Below, in pieces: positions 44,250 to 53,102 of a stretch of 64,000 bases of DNA. Position 1 is the first letter of the stretch; each line of letters begins with the position of its first letter. Under the pieces are notes generated by a model. The model saw only the letters and a program-made list of their open reading frames with translations. It did no database searches and was not told the DNA's origin. A program made the translations under genes and the position numbers. Source of the DNA: Allomuricauda sp. (lineage in GTDB: Bacteria; Bacteroidota; Bacteroidia; Flavobacteriales; Flavobacteriaceae); contig NZ_PABT01000014.1 of the NCBI RefSeq assembly GCF_002699205.1, forward strand, positions 124,001-188,000, in the 5' to 3' direction.

Positions 44250-45283
44250 TGACATACATAATAGGAGAAATAGGACAAAACCACAATGGTTCAGTTGATT
44301 TGGCTAAACTTTTAGTAGATATTGCATCGAGACCTGTAGTGGACAAGCTTTTTGGAAACGAGCTTAAAAGAATGGATGCTGTGAAATTAACAAAAAGAGA
44401 TTTATCTCAAGAGTTATCCGCATCTCAGATGAATAAAATATATGACTCTCCCAATTCTTTTGGCAAAACATATGGGGAACATAGGGCATTTTTAGAATTG
44501 TCCAACGAAGAACATCATGAAGTTTATAAGTACACTAAGGAAAAAGGACTTGATTTCGTTGAAACTTTGTGTGCAATTGGGTGTTTGGATATGTTGAAGT
44601 TGTTTACTCCAGACCGGTTAAAGGTGGCTTCAAGGGATTTGACAAACATTCCTTTACTTGAAGCGTTGTCAGAAACAAAGATTCCAATAATAATATCAAC
44701 AGGAATGGCGGGCAAACAAGAATTGGATTCTGCTTTGGAAGCTATTACCAAGTACCATGACAACATCAGTATTCTCCATTGTGTTTCTGAATACCCGACC
44801 AGATATGAAAATGTGAACTTAAATACAATTAAATATTTAAAAAAAGAATACCCGGAATATAAGATTGGATATTCTGATCACACAATTGGTATAGCAACAC
44901 CTATTGCCGCCGTGGCCCTTGGAGCTGAGATTATTGAAAAACACATCACTATTGATAGAATGATGAAGGGAACTGATCAAGAGGGCTCGCTTGCAATTGA
45001 TGGAATTAATCGAATGATGAGGGATATTAGAAACTTGGAGCTTTCTTTTGGTGAAGAGAATATTTTTATTGAAGACTCTGTAAAAATTGCCAGGGTCAAA
45101 TTAGAAAGGTCGATTGCAACTATTAGAGATTTAGAGGCAGGTCATATTTTAACCGAAAATGACATCCATTTATTGAGCCCTGGTGATGGTTTTAAATGGA
45201 ACAACAGAGATATTATATTGGGTAAAAGATTAAAAAACAATCTTCCCAAGGATGAAATTATTTACCCAAAAGATATTGAATGA
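44249..45283 (+). CDS. neuB: N-acetylneuraminate synthase family (NeuB) protein with SAF domain
   Basis: A 344-residue PEP-condensing ulosonate synthase. IGEIGQNHNGSVDLAKLLVD, DAVKLTKRDL (conserved Lys), TYGEHRAFLELS, VASRDLTNIPLLEAL, ISTGMAG, LHCVSEYPTRYENVNL, IGYSDHTIGIA and EKHITIDRMMKGTDQ are the conserved blocks in order. A SAF/antifreeze-like domain is at about 275-344 (RSIATIRDLEAGHILTENDI). The acceptor sugar is unknown. In contrast to the fused copy upstream, this one keeps the expected residues, so it is the better candidate for the working synthase. It overlaps both neighbours by 1-4 bp. Confidence 0.88.
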   Translation: MTYIIGEIGQNHNGSVDLAKLLVDIASRPVVDKLFGNELKRMDAVKLTKRDLSQELSASQMNKIYDSPNSFGKTYGEHRAFLELSNEEHHEVYKYTKEKGLDFVETLCAIGCLDMLKLFTPDRLKVASRDLTNIPLLEALSETKIPIIISTGMAGKQELDSALEAITKYHDNISILHCVSEYPTRYENVNLNTIKYLKKEYPEYKIGYSDHTIGIATPIAAVALGAEIIEKHITIDRMMKGTDQEGSLAIDGINRMMRDIRNLELSFGEENIFIEDSVKIARVKLERSIATIRDLEAGHILTENDIHLLSPGDGFKWNNRDIILGKRLKNNLPKDEIIYPKDIE

Positions 45284-45801
45284 ACCCCCCAAAACTTGTA
45301 ATTACGGATATAGATGGTGTCTGGACAGATGGAGGAATGTATTATGGACAAGGAGCTCTCGAATTGAAAAAATTTAACACTAGTGATAGTGTTGGGGTAT
45401 TATTTCTTAAGTATATGGATATACCTTTGGTAATAATGACGGGAGAAAACTCTGAACAAGTTGCAAGACGTGCCGAAAAATTAGGAATTGAAGATGTTTT
45501 TTTGGGTGTTTCAAATAAACTTGCATTAGCAAAGGATATTTGTAAGAAAAACAACCTTCTTCTTGATGAAATAGCTTTTGTAGGAGATGATATAAATGAC
45601 TTGGAGCTATTGGAACAAGTTGGTTTAAGTGCCTCTCCTATAAACGCACCGTCCTATGTTAAGACAAAAGTCGATTTGGTGCTTCAAACCAAAGGAGGTG
45701 ATGGGGCGTTTAGAGAATTTGTTGAATATTTAGTAGATAAATTCAGTTCTTTTGATTTTGTACTATCACGATATTTTGAAGAAAAAAATCTGAACCAATA
45801 A
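45280..45801 (+). CDS. KdsC-type HAD phosphatase (sugar-acid phosphatase)
   Basis: A 173-residue HAD-superfamily protein. LVITDIDGVWTDGGMYYGQG carries the Asp nucleophile motif (DIDG), VIMTGENSEQVARRAEKLGI the second motif, and EIAFVGDDINDLELLEQVGL the metal-binding motif (GDDxND). The size and lack of a cap match KdsC and NulO-9-phosphate phosphatases. Paired with the upstream synthases (ATGA overlap), it suggests that the condensation product is phosphorylated and dephosphorylated before CMP activation. Confidence 0.88.
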   Translation: MNPPKLVITDIDGVWTDGGMYYGQGALELKKFNTSDSVGVLFLKYMDIPLVIMTGENSEQVARRAEKLGIEDVFLGVSNKLALAKDICKKNNLLLDEIAFVGDDINDLELLEQVGLSASPINAPSYVKTKVDLVLQTKGGDGAFREFVEYLVDKFSSFDFVLSRYFEEKNLNQ

Positions 45802-45829
45802 ACATTAAATATAATGATGGATTCAGTGA

Positions 45830-47272
45830 ATGGAGTCTAATACTAAAAAGCTAGCAAGCAATGCCCTCGTATATGGGCTTTTCGGACTATTACAAAAAGG
45901 GCTGGGTTTTTTCCTTTTGCCGGTCTATGCCTCCCTATTAGATACGGATGAACTAGGTATTATCAGTACATCCACCGCCGTAATTTCTTTTTTAGTGATT
46001 TTGTTCGGCTTATCATTAAGAGGATCAACGGCTTATTATTATTATAAGTTCAAAGATCAAGACATTGATTATGTCAAAAAGTTTTTTGGCACAAACTTTA
46101 GCTTTATTTTACTATTTACAGTTTTTGGAATCTTATTACTGTTTCTTGGAAAGGAATGGGTTTTGGAGGTCTTGTTCAAAAACATCCCTTTTAAACCCTA
46201 TGTTTTACTCTCTCTTGCAAGTGTATTGCTACAACCAACATATTTATTTTATCAATCTATCCTTAAGGCCAAACACCAAGCAAAAAAAGCATCTTTGCTT
46301 GACTTTCTTTTTTTTGGCACCATGGCCTCAATAACCATTACCTTGATAGTTGTTTTTAACTTCAAGGCCGAAGGGGCATTATTGGCCAATTCAATAGCCA
46401 GCTTTCTGGTTTTTATTGTAAGCTTGATTGGTATAAGAAAGGAAATTACTCTTTGTTTAGACTTTGCAATATTAAAAACCTCACTGAAATATTCCTTGCC
46501 GATTTTACCCCATAATCTATCAGGCTGGGCAATGAACATGGTCGACAAATTAATGCTCAACAACCTCAATTCACTTTCTATTGTTGCTTTATTCGATGTT
46601 GGAGCTCAGATAGGAAAGGTGGTTAATTTAATTTCATTGGGCGTAAACTCGGCATATAGTCCATGGTTTTTTGAGCAAGTAAGAAGTCGGCCCAAAGAGA
46701 AAAACATAATTGTTGACGTTACAAATAAAATAATTCTTTTATACGCATGCGTTGCTGTGGCGGCCAGTTTACTTTCACCTGAAGTATTGGTCATTATCGG
46801 GAAGCCTAGTTACTATGAATCTTGGAAAGTAGTTCCATTTATTGCAAATGCATTTGTAATAAATGGTTTTTATTTTACTTATAGCAATGTGTTTTTTTTG
46901 GAAAAGACAAAATATTTACCTGTGTTGACTATAATCGGGGCAATTACTAATCTTACTTTGAACTATTTTATGATACCTGCTTATGGCATATTTGGAGCCG
47001 CTATTGCAAGTTTAACCACAAAGATTATATTTACTTTATTAACATATACCATATGTCAAAGGATATATCCTATCCCATACCACAGACTACATTTAATCAT
47101 CATTTTCAGTACTTGCTTTTTGTTGTCTTGCCTACCGTTCTTCATACAAGAATATCTCGAGAAAATCTCCTTTATTCAAAGAATATTGATAAAATCATTA
47201 GTGCTATTGTTGATTTTCTTGCCAATTATATATAAAAACGCTTCTCAAATCAAGGCCATTATCAAAAAATAA
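45830..47272 (+). CDS. Lipopolysaccharide/EPS flippase (Wzx-like)
   Basis: A 480-residue integral membrane protein with about 12-14 hydrophobic segments. LASNALVYGLFGLLQKGLGF at the N-terminus and GTKxNLxxxxxLIPxYGIxGAAIASL-like blocks (LNYFMIPAYGIFGAAIASL near 390) match the polysaccharide-transporter branch of the MATE/MOP superfamily. It would move the undecaprenyl-linked repeat unit to the periplasm. Codon use and the high A/T content of this stretch differ from the rhamnose genes upstream. Confidence 0.87.
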   Translation: MESNTKKLASNALVYGLFGLLQKGLGFFLLPVYASLLDTDELGIISTSTAVISFLVILFGLSLRGSTAYYYYKFKDQDIDYVKKFFGTNFSFILLFTVFGILLLFLGKEWVLEVLFKNIPFKPYVLLSLASVLLQPTYLFYQSILKAKHQAKKASLLDFLFFGTMASITITLIVVFNFKAEGALLANSIASFLVFIVSLIGIRKEITLCLDFAILKTSLKYSLPILPHNLSGWAMNMVDKLMLNNLNSLSIVALFDVGAQIGKVVNLISLGVNSAYSPWFFEQVRSRPKEKNIIVDVTNKIILLYACVAVAASLLSPEVLVIIGKPSYYESWKVVPFIANAFVINGFYFTYSNVFFLEKTKYLPVLTIIGAITNLTLNYFMIPAYGIFGAAIASLTTKIIFTLLTYTICQRIYPIPYHRLHLIIIFSTCFLLSCLPFFIQEYLEKISFIQRILIKSLVLLLIFLPIIYKNASQIKAIIKK

Positions 47273-47281
47273 CTATAATAA

Positions 47282-48610
47282 ATGAAACAGAACATTTTGG
47301 AAGCAATTGAAAACGAATTTGATGTTGGTTCCCTTCAACTATCAAACGGATTAAGGATATGGCCATTAATACGGGACAAGATATATTTCCATGATTTAAA
47401 TAAAAGGGTGGGGTATAGCTCAAAAACAAGAACCAGAAATAAGGTTAAACTTGTTAAAAATTTTTTTTATGGAATTAATAACATCTTTGTTTTGAAGAGG
47501 TTTGATTTTTTGTTTTTTGAAAACACCAATAAAAGAATCTTAATCAACAATAAATATTTCGACATTTATTTTGATGCATGGGGCGATAAATTGGGACGCA
47601 GTAAAGGTCTGTTCGTGGAATTCGCTTCTGAATCACATTACGACAAAGACAAAGTATATTCCCAAAACATAGTATCTGACCTTCCATTTAAACTAGCTTC
47701 TTTTATTCGGTCTTTTTATGTTTTTCCAAGAATTGTGAATGTTGAAGTTTTAGAAAGAATTCAGGAACAAAAGGATATCAAAATTAATTTACGAAAGGAA
47801 TTAAAGCGAAAACTAGGTGAATATTATTTATACCGATTTTTGTTTCGATACATTAAACCAAGAGCAATATTTGTCCTCAGCAGTTTTTCTAAAATAAGTA
47901 TCGTTATGGCCGCCAAAAGCAAAAACATTCCAGTTTATGAGGCCCAACACGGTTTTATAGGTGAGTCCCATCCATTCTACCACGTTACGAAGAGATTTGA
48001 AGAATCATACCCAGACGGGTTATTTTCTTTTGGCAATTATGAAATAAATAATAATAAAAATTTTATTTTCAGAAGAAATCAAATTTTGCCTATCGGGGGG
48101 TTGCAGTTGGAATATCTTAAATCCCGGGCGTTGCCTGACGAACTCAAGAAAATCAGGAATAAGTATAGACAGATTTTTTGTATTACATTACAGGCGCTTA
48201 AGGAAGAAGAAATTATTGGGGCGACTTTGAATTATGCCAAAAAACACATGGATGCTCTTTTTATTCTTTGTCCAAAGGATAGAAGTATTTCGTATACCGA
48301 TTATTTGGTGAATAAAAATTATTTGGTTTCACAATATCCGATATATGATATCCTTAAGATAGCGGATTATAACCTTACCATTTTTTCCACTACTGCTGTA
48401 GAAGGGGTGTCTATGGGAGCAAAGACTATATTTTATAATGCCGATAATCTTTCCAAAAGATATTTTAATGTTGTAAAACTTGGAGCTTCAGTTATTGAGG
48501 AAGGCGATTCTCTTTCAGAAAAACATTTAAATTTTAAGGAATCCGAGATGGAGCCATACTATATAGAAGGGTATTTTGAAAACGTAGAAAAGTGTAATTT
48601 GAACATATGA
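47282..48610 (+). CDS. Putative glycosyltransferase of unassigned family
   Basis: 442 residues, no signal peptide. I do not recognise the family. Features: N-terminal helical, basic region (about 1-90); YYLYRFLFRYIKPRAIFVLSS near 190; IPVYEAQHGFIGESHPFYH near 220, a Q-H-G motif followed by H-P that recalls GT-B-like capsule and sialyl/Kdo-transferring enzymes; and a second Rossmann-like half with LTIFSTTAVEGVSMGAKTIF near 375, where an STxxxEG pattern is used by capsule-type transferases to hold the sugar nucleotide. From context it may transfer the CMP-activated acid sugar. It overlaps the next gene by ATGA. Confidence 0.5.
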   Translation: MKQNILEAIENEFDVGSLQLSNGLRIWPLIRDKIYFHDLNKRVGYSSKTRTRNKVKLVKNFFYGINNIFVLKRFDFLFFENTNKRILINNKYFDIYFDAWGDKLGRSKGLFVEFASESHYDKDKVYSQNIVSDLPFKLASFIRSFYVFPRIVNVEVLERIQEQKDIKINLRKELKRKLGEYYLYRFLFRYIKPRAIFVLSSFSKISIVMAAKSKNIPVYEAQHGFIGESHPFYHVTKRFEESYPDGLFSFGNYEINNNKNFIFRRNQILPIGGLQLEYLKSRALPDELKKIRNKYRQIFCITLQALKEEEIIGATLNYAKKHMDALFILCPKDRSISYTDYLVNKNYLVSQYPIYDILKIADYNLTIFSTTAVEGVSMGAKTIFYNADNLSKRYFNVVKLGASVIEEGDSLSEKHLNFKESEMEPYYIEGYFENVEKCNLNI

Positions 48611-49839
48611 GGAAGCTCATATTTATATTGTTGATTTTACAACCTTTTATAGTTAAACTTGTATATAAAGGTGGTTTTCAAATCAATGTATTTAATGAGC
48701 TTCTGAGCCTACTTGTTCTAATCTTGTTCATTTTCAGAGTTTTAATTAAGAAAAGAGTCAACAATTCATTTCTTATTTATATATGTTTTCTTATTTATAC
48801 ATTGCTTTTGGGCATTTATCGGGATATAATGCCATTGAGTCTTTTCCAAATTTTAATATATAGTCAATTCTTTTTTTATTTCTTTTATTTTCAGTCTTTT
48901 AGTGACCAAGAGAAGAGTGACATGATAAAATCCATGAAAAATATTATGGATTTTATAGTTATCCTTATTGCCATCATTGCTGTTATTGAAGTAATAGATT
49001 ACCAATCTTTCAGGGACTTTATTGGTGTGCATAGTGTAAACAGAGGTATCAATGGATTTTATTTGATTTCATTTTTTGGGTCTGGTCCCAGTTTGGCAAT
49101 ATTTATTAGTCTCTATGTTTTTGTTTGGCATTATTATTATTACGCTTTGGGAAATCAAATAAGCAGAAAAGGCATTTCTTATCTTTTTCTTGCAATTGTA
49201 TTGGGGGTTTTAAGTTTCTCAAGAAAAGAGACCCTGTTTATTTTTATGTTTATTCTGCTTTTCCCTTACCCCTCCAAGAGTAAACTACGAAAATGGCTTA
49301 AAAGGCTTATTTTATCCATAGCAATTTTTGCTGGTTTACTTTATTATTACCTTACATTTTTTGAATCTGCAAACAGGAAGGGATTTGACTCTGGATATAT
49401 TAGGTGGAAGATAATGGCAAAATCTATTGAGGTTTATTCTGATTACTTTCCTTTTGGAACTGGAGCGGGAACTTTTGGGTCAAGGGTTAGCCTTATGATG
49501 CCTCATATATATGAGGAATATAATGTTGGACAAGGGATGTTGGGATGGGAGGCAACAAATTCAAGAGGACCTATTTATGATGCATTTTTAAGTACTTTTG
49601 TTACTGAAATTGGAGTTGGTGTATTATTGATAATGTTCTTATTTTACAAGCTTTTGGAATCAAAAACCATTCTTAGAAATAACTACTCTGTATTCATTAA
49701 AAACTTTATTTTAATTTATCTGTTATCGTTAAGTTTTTTTGTTCCTATGCTCACAAATAGTTTTGGTTACATTATTATGATAATACTTTCTAGTATAGCG
49801 TGCAATATTTCCCTTTTTAAAATAAGAACCAGATACTGA
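48607..49839 (+). CDS. O-antigen polymerase/ligase-type membrane protein (Wzy candidate)
   Basis: A 410-residue protein with about ten hydrophobic segments and one long periplasmic loop around 260-330 (SANRKGFDSGYIRWKIMAKS, then FGTGAGTFGSRV). The loop pattern and topology are those of Wzy/WaaL proteins, though no strict sequence motif exists in this family. It is one of two such genes in this locus, and either could be the repeat-unit polymerase. AT-rich composition like its neighbours. Confidence 0.65.
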   Translation: MRKLIFILLILQPFIVKLVYKGGFQINVFNELLSLLVLILFIFRVLIKKRVNNSFLIYICFLIYTLLLGIYRDIMPLSLFQILIYSQFFFYFFYFQSFSDQEKSDMIKSMKNIMDFIVILIAIIAVIEVIDYQSFRDFIGVHSVNRGINGFYLISFFGSGPSLAIFISLYVFVWHYYYYALGNQISRKGISYLFLAIVLGVLSFSRKETLFIFMFILLFPYPSKSKLRKWLKRLILSIAIFAGLLYYYLTFFESANRKGFDSGYIRWKIMAKSIEVYSDYFPFGTGAGTFGSRVSLMMPHIYEEYNVGQGMLGWEATNSRGPIYDAFLSTFVTEIGVGVLLIMFLFYKLLESKTILRNNYSVFIKNFILIYLLSLSFFVPMLTNSFGYIIMIILSSIACNISLFKIRTRY

Positions 49840-49856
49840 GGAAATCTACAAATAAT

Positions 49857-50366
49857 ATGAAAAGACTCTTTTATTTTATATATCTTATTTTATTCAAGAA
49901 CACTCCAGAAGATTATAGACCATATAGTTTGTTTTTTCCTTCGATTCGAAGTTTTTTGGTAAGGAACTATTTAAGTTCATGTGGAATTAATTTAAGGGTA
50001 AAAAAGGGAGCTGAGATTTCCCTAAAATCTACAGTGGGCAACCATTCAGAATTAGGCACAAGGTGTATGATTCAGTCCAATGTCCAAATAGGAGATTATG
50101 TCATTATGGGACCTGATGTGAAAATCTATTCAAGAAACCATTTGTTTTCTAGTTTAGAAAAACCTATAAAAAATCAAGGGAAAGAATATTTTAAAACCAT
50201 CATAGGCAATGATGTTTGGTTAGGAGCAAACGTGATTATAACAGCTGGCTGTAGAATAGGGAATCATGTTGTGGTTGCAGCAGGAGCTGTAGTGACCAAG
50301 GATATTCCCGATTATGCTGTGGTCGGGGGTGTGCCGGCAAAAATATTGAAATATCGTAATCAATAA
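49857..50366 (+). CDS. Hexapeptide-repeat acyltransferase (LbH/CatB-like)
   Basis: A 169-residue left-handed beta-helix protein with imperfect hexapeptide repeats: IGNDVWLGANVIITAGCRIGNHVVVAAGAVVTKDIPDYAVVGGVPAKIL contains the standard ending of the maltose/galactoside O-acetyltransferase group. The catalytic His is probably the one in SRNHLFSS near 98. It would O-acetylate a sugar of the polysaccharide. The acceptor is unknown. Confidence 0.85.
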   Translation: MKRLFYFIYLILFKNTPEDYRPYSLFFPSIRSFLVRNYLSSCGINLRVKKGAEISLKSTVGNHSELGTRCMIQSNVQIGDYVIMGPDVKIYSRNHLFSSLEKPIKNQGKEYFKTIIGNDVWLGANVIITAGCRIGNHVVVAAGAVVTKDIPDYAVVGGVPAKILKYRNQ

Positions 50367-50417
50367 AGCTTGATTTGATAAATGGCATTTTGTGTTTTCA
50401 ACATATAAATCTTAGCA

Positions 50418-51638
50418 ATGGAGCTAATATTAATGAAGTTTAAATCTATCTTAGGAAAAAGATTCTGGCTTCTATACATGGTTGTGTTTACCCTGCCGAT
50501 GTATATGAGACTGAACAACTATTTGTTGGGAGCCTTTATTATTGCAGGGCTGTTACATCTATTTTTTAATATTAAAAAAATCAACATTGGAGCCTTAAAG
50601 GAGGGATGGCCGATATTGGGCTTTTTTATTCTTGGGATAATGGGTTCATTTTATGGTACAACATTTTTAAACGGATTTAAGCTTTTGGAAAAATACTGGG
50701 CTTTTCTGTTATTACCGTTAATAATGTTGACAGATAAAATTGAATACAGGAAAAGAAGAGAGGACATTTTTCTTTCTTTGGTATTGGGGTCAGCAGCCAC
50801 ATTGATCATATGCTATGGTAACTTGATATATGAAATGGTATCTCGTAATGAACCAATTTCGTATTTTTTTAGATGGAGACATTTGGGACACCAGTTCACT
50901 GAGGTGGCCGATACCCACCCTACATATTTAGGGGTTTTTATTGTGGTTTCAATTGTTTTTATGGTTAAAAGCAAACGATTAGGTAATGCCATTAAGTTTC
51001 CTTTAATTTTATTTTTCTTGTTCGGTCTATTTCAATTGGCAAGTAGGATAGCTCTTTTTCTTGCCATATTCTTTTTAATAATACTATTGATAAATAGGAC
51101 AAAAAGACAATGGGGGCTTCTTGTTTTTCTTACTCTGGGAATTATTACAGGAATTATTGTTTTAAAAAAAATGGGAAGTCAATATGTAAAAGACAGGCTT
51201 TTTACGGTTGAATCCGTTTTAAACGACAAAAGGTTTCAGAGATGGGAGGCTTCTTATGAAATTTTTAAGGAAAACCCTTTTTTTGGAGTTGGATTTTCTC
51301 AGATTGAATCCATTAGACATGATAAGTATATGGAATATGGCTTTGAAATTGCAGCAAGACAGGATTTGAATGCACATAATCAATTTCTCGAATTTTTAAG
51401 TAGAAATGGAGTGATTGGTGGATTTGTTTATGCGTGTTCCATCATTTTCTTATTGTTATTAAGTATATATAAAAAAGACTATCTTTTTACCTATCTTTTT
51501 TTAATTTTCATTATGGCTAACTTAACAGAATCTATGCTGGTAAGAATCAAGGGCATTGAATACTTTGCAATATTTGCTTCGTTATTTCTTTGTGATAATT
51601 TCACGTCAAAAACCAATAATAAAATCACACCATCTTAA
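50418..51638 (+). CDS. O-antigen ligase family protein (Wzy_C domain)
   Basis: A 406-residue polytopic membrane protein (about ten segments) with the Wzy_C/WaaL loop: RWEASYEIFKENPFFGVGFSQ and DLNAHNQFLEFLSRNGVIGG, where AHNxFLEFL is the usual ligase/polymerase marker. It could be the ligase that attaches the finished chain or a second polymerase. It follows the acetyltransferase by about 50 bp in the same direction. Confidence 0.8.
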   Translation: MELILMKFKSILGKRFWLLYMVVFTLPMYMRLNNYLLGAFIIAGLLHLFFNIKKINIGALKEGWPILGFFILGIMGSFYGTTFLNGFKLLEKYWAFLLLPLIMLTDKIEYRKRREDIFLSLVLGSAATLIICYGNLIYEMVSRNEPISYFFRWRHLGHQFTEVADTHPTYLGVFIVVSIVFMVKSKRLGNAIKFPLILFFLFGLFQLASRIALFLAIFFLIILLINRTKRQWGLLVFLTLGIITGIIVLKKMGSQYVKDRLFTVESVLNDKRFQRWEASYEIFKENPFFGVGFSQIESIRHDKYMEYGFEIAARQDLNAHNQFLEFLSRNGVIGGFVYACSIIFLLLLSIYKKDYLFTYLFLIFIMANLTESMLVRIKGIEYFAIFASLFLCDNFTSKTNNKITPS

Positions 51639-51744
51639 AATAGTTGCCAATAGGAACAGATCTTATTCGGTTTGATGAGATTAAATGGTTGTAACATTTA
51701 AACTAATATTTTAGCCAACTACTTTCAATTAACTTCTCTCTTTT

Positions 51745-53097
51745 ATGTTTTTTAGGTTCACCAAGTATTCTGATTTGATTAGGCCTATGTCATTGATAGT
51801 AGATTTATTGGTTATCAACCTTTTTGTTTACTTTCTTCCCATAAATATCAATGAGCCTATTTTATTTCATGCATACATAACATTTGGCTGGGTTATCTTA
51901 TCATTGAAAAATGAATTTTACAAAATTCATAGATTCACCAAGGTTCCTTTTCTGCTAAGAAAGATATTTACCCAGTTTGTTTACTTTTTCTTGTTATTAT
52001 ATGCATTTATCGGTTTTTTCAAACAACCATTGATGAGCCGCTTTGCACTTGCGAAGTATTTTGTGGTTGTTTTAATAGCTATAACCATAATTAAACTTAT
52101 TACCTATATATTGTTAATGGAGTATAGGGAAAGAATAAAAGGGAACCTGAGGAACGTTGTCATAATTGGCAAAAACAAAAAAACCGACCAACTTCGAAAT
52201 GTTTTTAAAGAAAGAACCGAATTCGGGTATGATTTTAAAAAACAGTTTTCCCCAAAAGCAAAAGACTTTGATTTACAGGATTGTTTCAACTATATCCAGG
52301 AAAATAATATTGACGAAATCTACTGCTCGGTATCTGAACTTAAAAACGAAGAGATTGCCAAATTCATCAGTTTTGCGGACAATAACCTAAAAACACTCAA
52401 GTTTATACCGGACAACAAAAACATCTTTTCCAAAAAATTGAAATTTGAGTACTACGATTATATCCCGGTTCTTTCATTAAGGGACATCCCTTTGGATAAC
52501 CCTATAAATGCATTCATCAAAAGAAGTTTTGATATAATTTTTTCGCTGATGGTCATTGTTGGATTGCTCTCTTGGTTGACACCGATTTTGGCCCTGTTGA
52601 TTACGCTCGAATCCAAAGGCCCCGTGTTTTTCAGACAAACCAGGAATGGGATAGACAACAGGGAATTCTATTGTTATAAGTTCCGGTCCATGGCGCCCAA
52701 TAAGAATGCAGATGATGTCCAAGCCACCAAAAATGACATGCGAATAACCAAAATCGGCAAGTTTATTCGAAAGACCAGTATAGATGAGCTTCCCCAATTC
52801 TACAATGTGCTGTTCGGTACCATGTCCGTAGTTGGACCACGCCCTCACATGGTGAAGCACACCAATGAATATGCGTCAAGTGTGGACAAATATATGGTTC
52901 GCCACTTCGTAAAGCCTGGAATTACGGGTCTGGCACAAGTCAGGGGGTATCGAGGTGAGATTGAACAGGAGGCGGATATTCAAAACCGGATTAAGTTTGA
53001 TATTTTTTATATTGAGAACTGGTCACTGTTCCTTGATTTAAAAATCATAGTTCAAACGGTTATAAATGCGTTAAAAGGAGAGGCTAAGGCTTATTAA
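51745..53097 (+). CDS. Undecaprenyl-phosphate sugar phosphotransferase (WcaJ/WbaP type)
   Basis: 450 residues. Four or five N-terminal membrane helices (about 10-120) and a CoA-binding-like middle region ([18 protein letters not shown]) precede a fifth helix and the C-terminal bacterial sugar transferase domain. That domain spans about 255-450 ([83 protein letters not shown]). It would start the repeat unit by loading a sugar phosphate on undecaprenyl phosphate. The end lies 5 bp from the UDP-xylose synthase start. Confidence 0.92.
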   Translation: MFFRFTKYSDLIRPMSLIVDLLVINLFVYFLPININEPILFHAYITFGWVILSLKNEFYKIHRFTKVPFLLRKIFTQFVYFFLLLYAFIGFFKQPLMSRFALAKYFVVVLIAITIIKLITYILLMEYRERIKGNLRNVVIIGKNKKTDQLRNVFKERTEFGYDFKKQFSPKAKDFDLQDCFNYIQENNIDEIYCSVSELKNEEIAKFISFADNNLKTLKFIPDNKNIFSKKLKFEYYDYIPVLSLRDIPLDNPINAFIKRSFDIIFSLMVIVGLLSWLTPILALLITLESKGPVFFRQTRNGIDNREFYCYKFRSMAPNKNADDVQATKNDMRITKIGKFIRKTSIDELPQFYNVLFGTMSVVGPRPHMVKHTNEYASSVDKYMVRHFVKPGITGLAQVRGYRGEIEQEADIQNRIKFDIFYIENWSLFLDLKIIVQTVINALKGEAKAY

Positions 53098-53102
53098 TTC
53101 AT

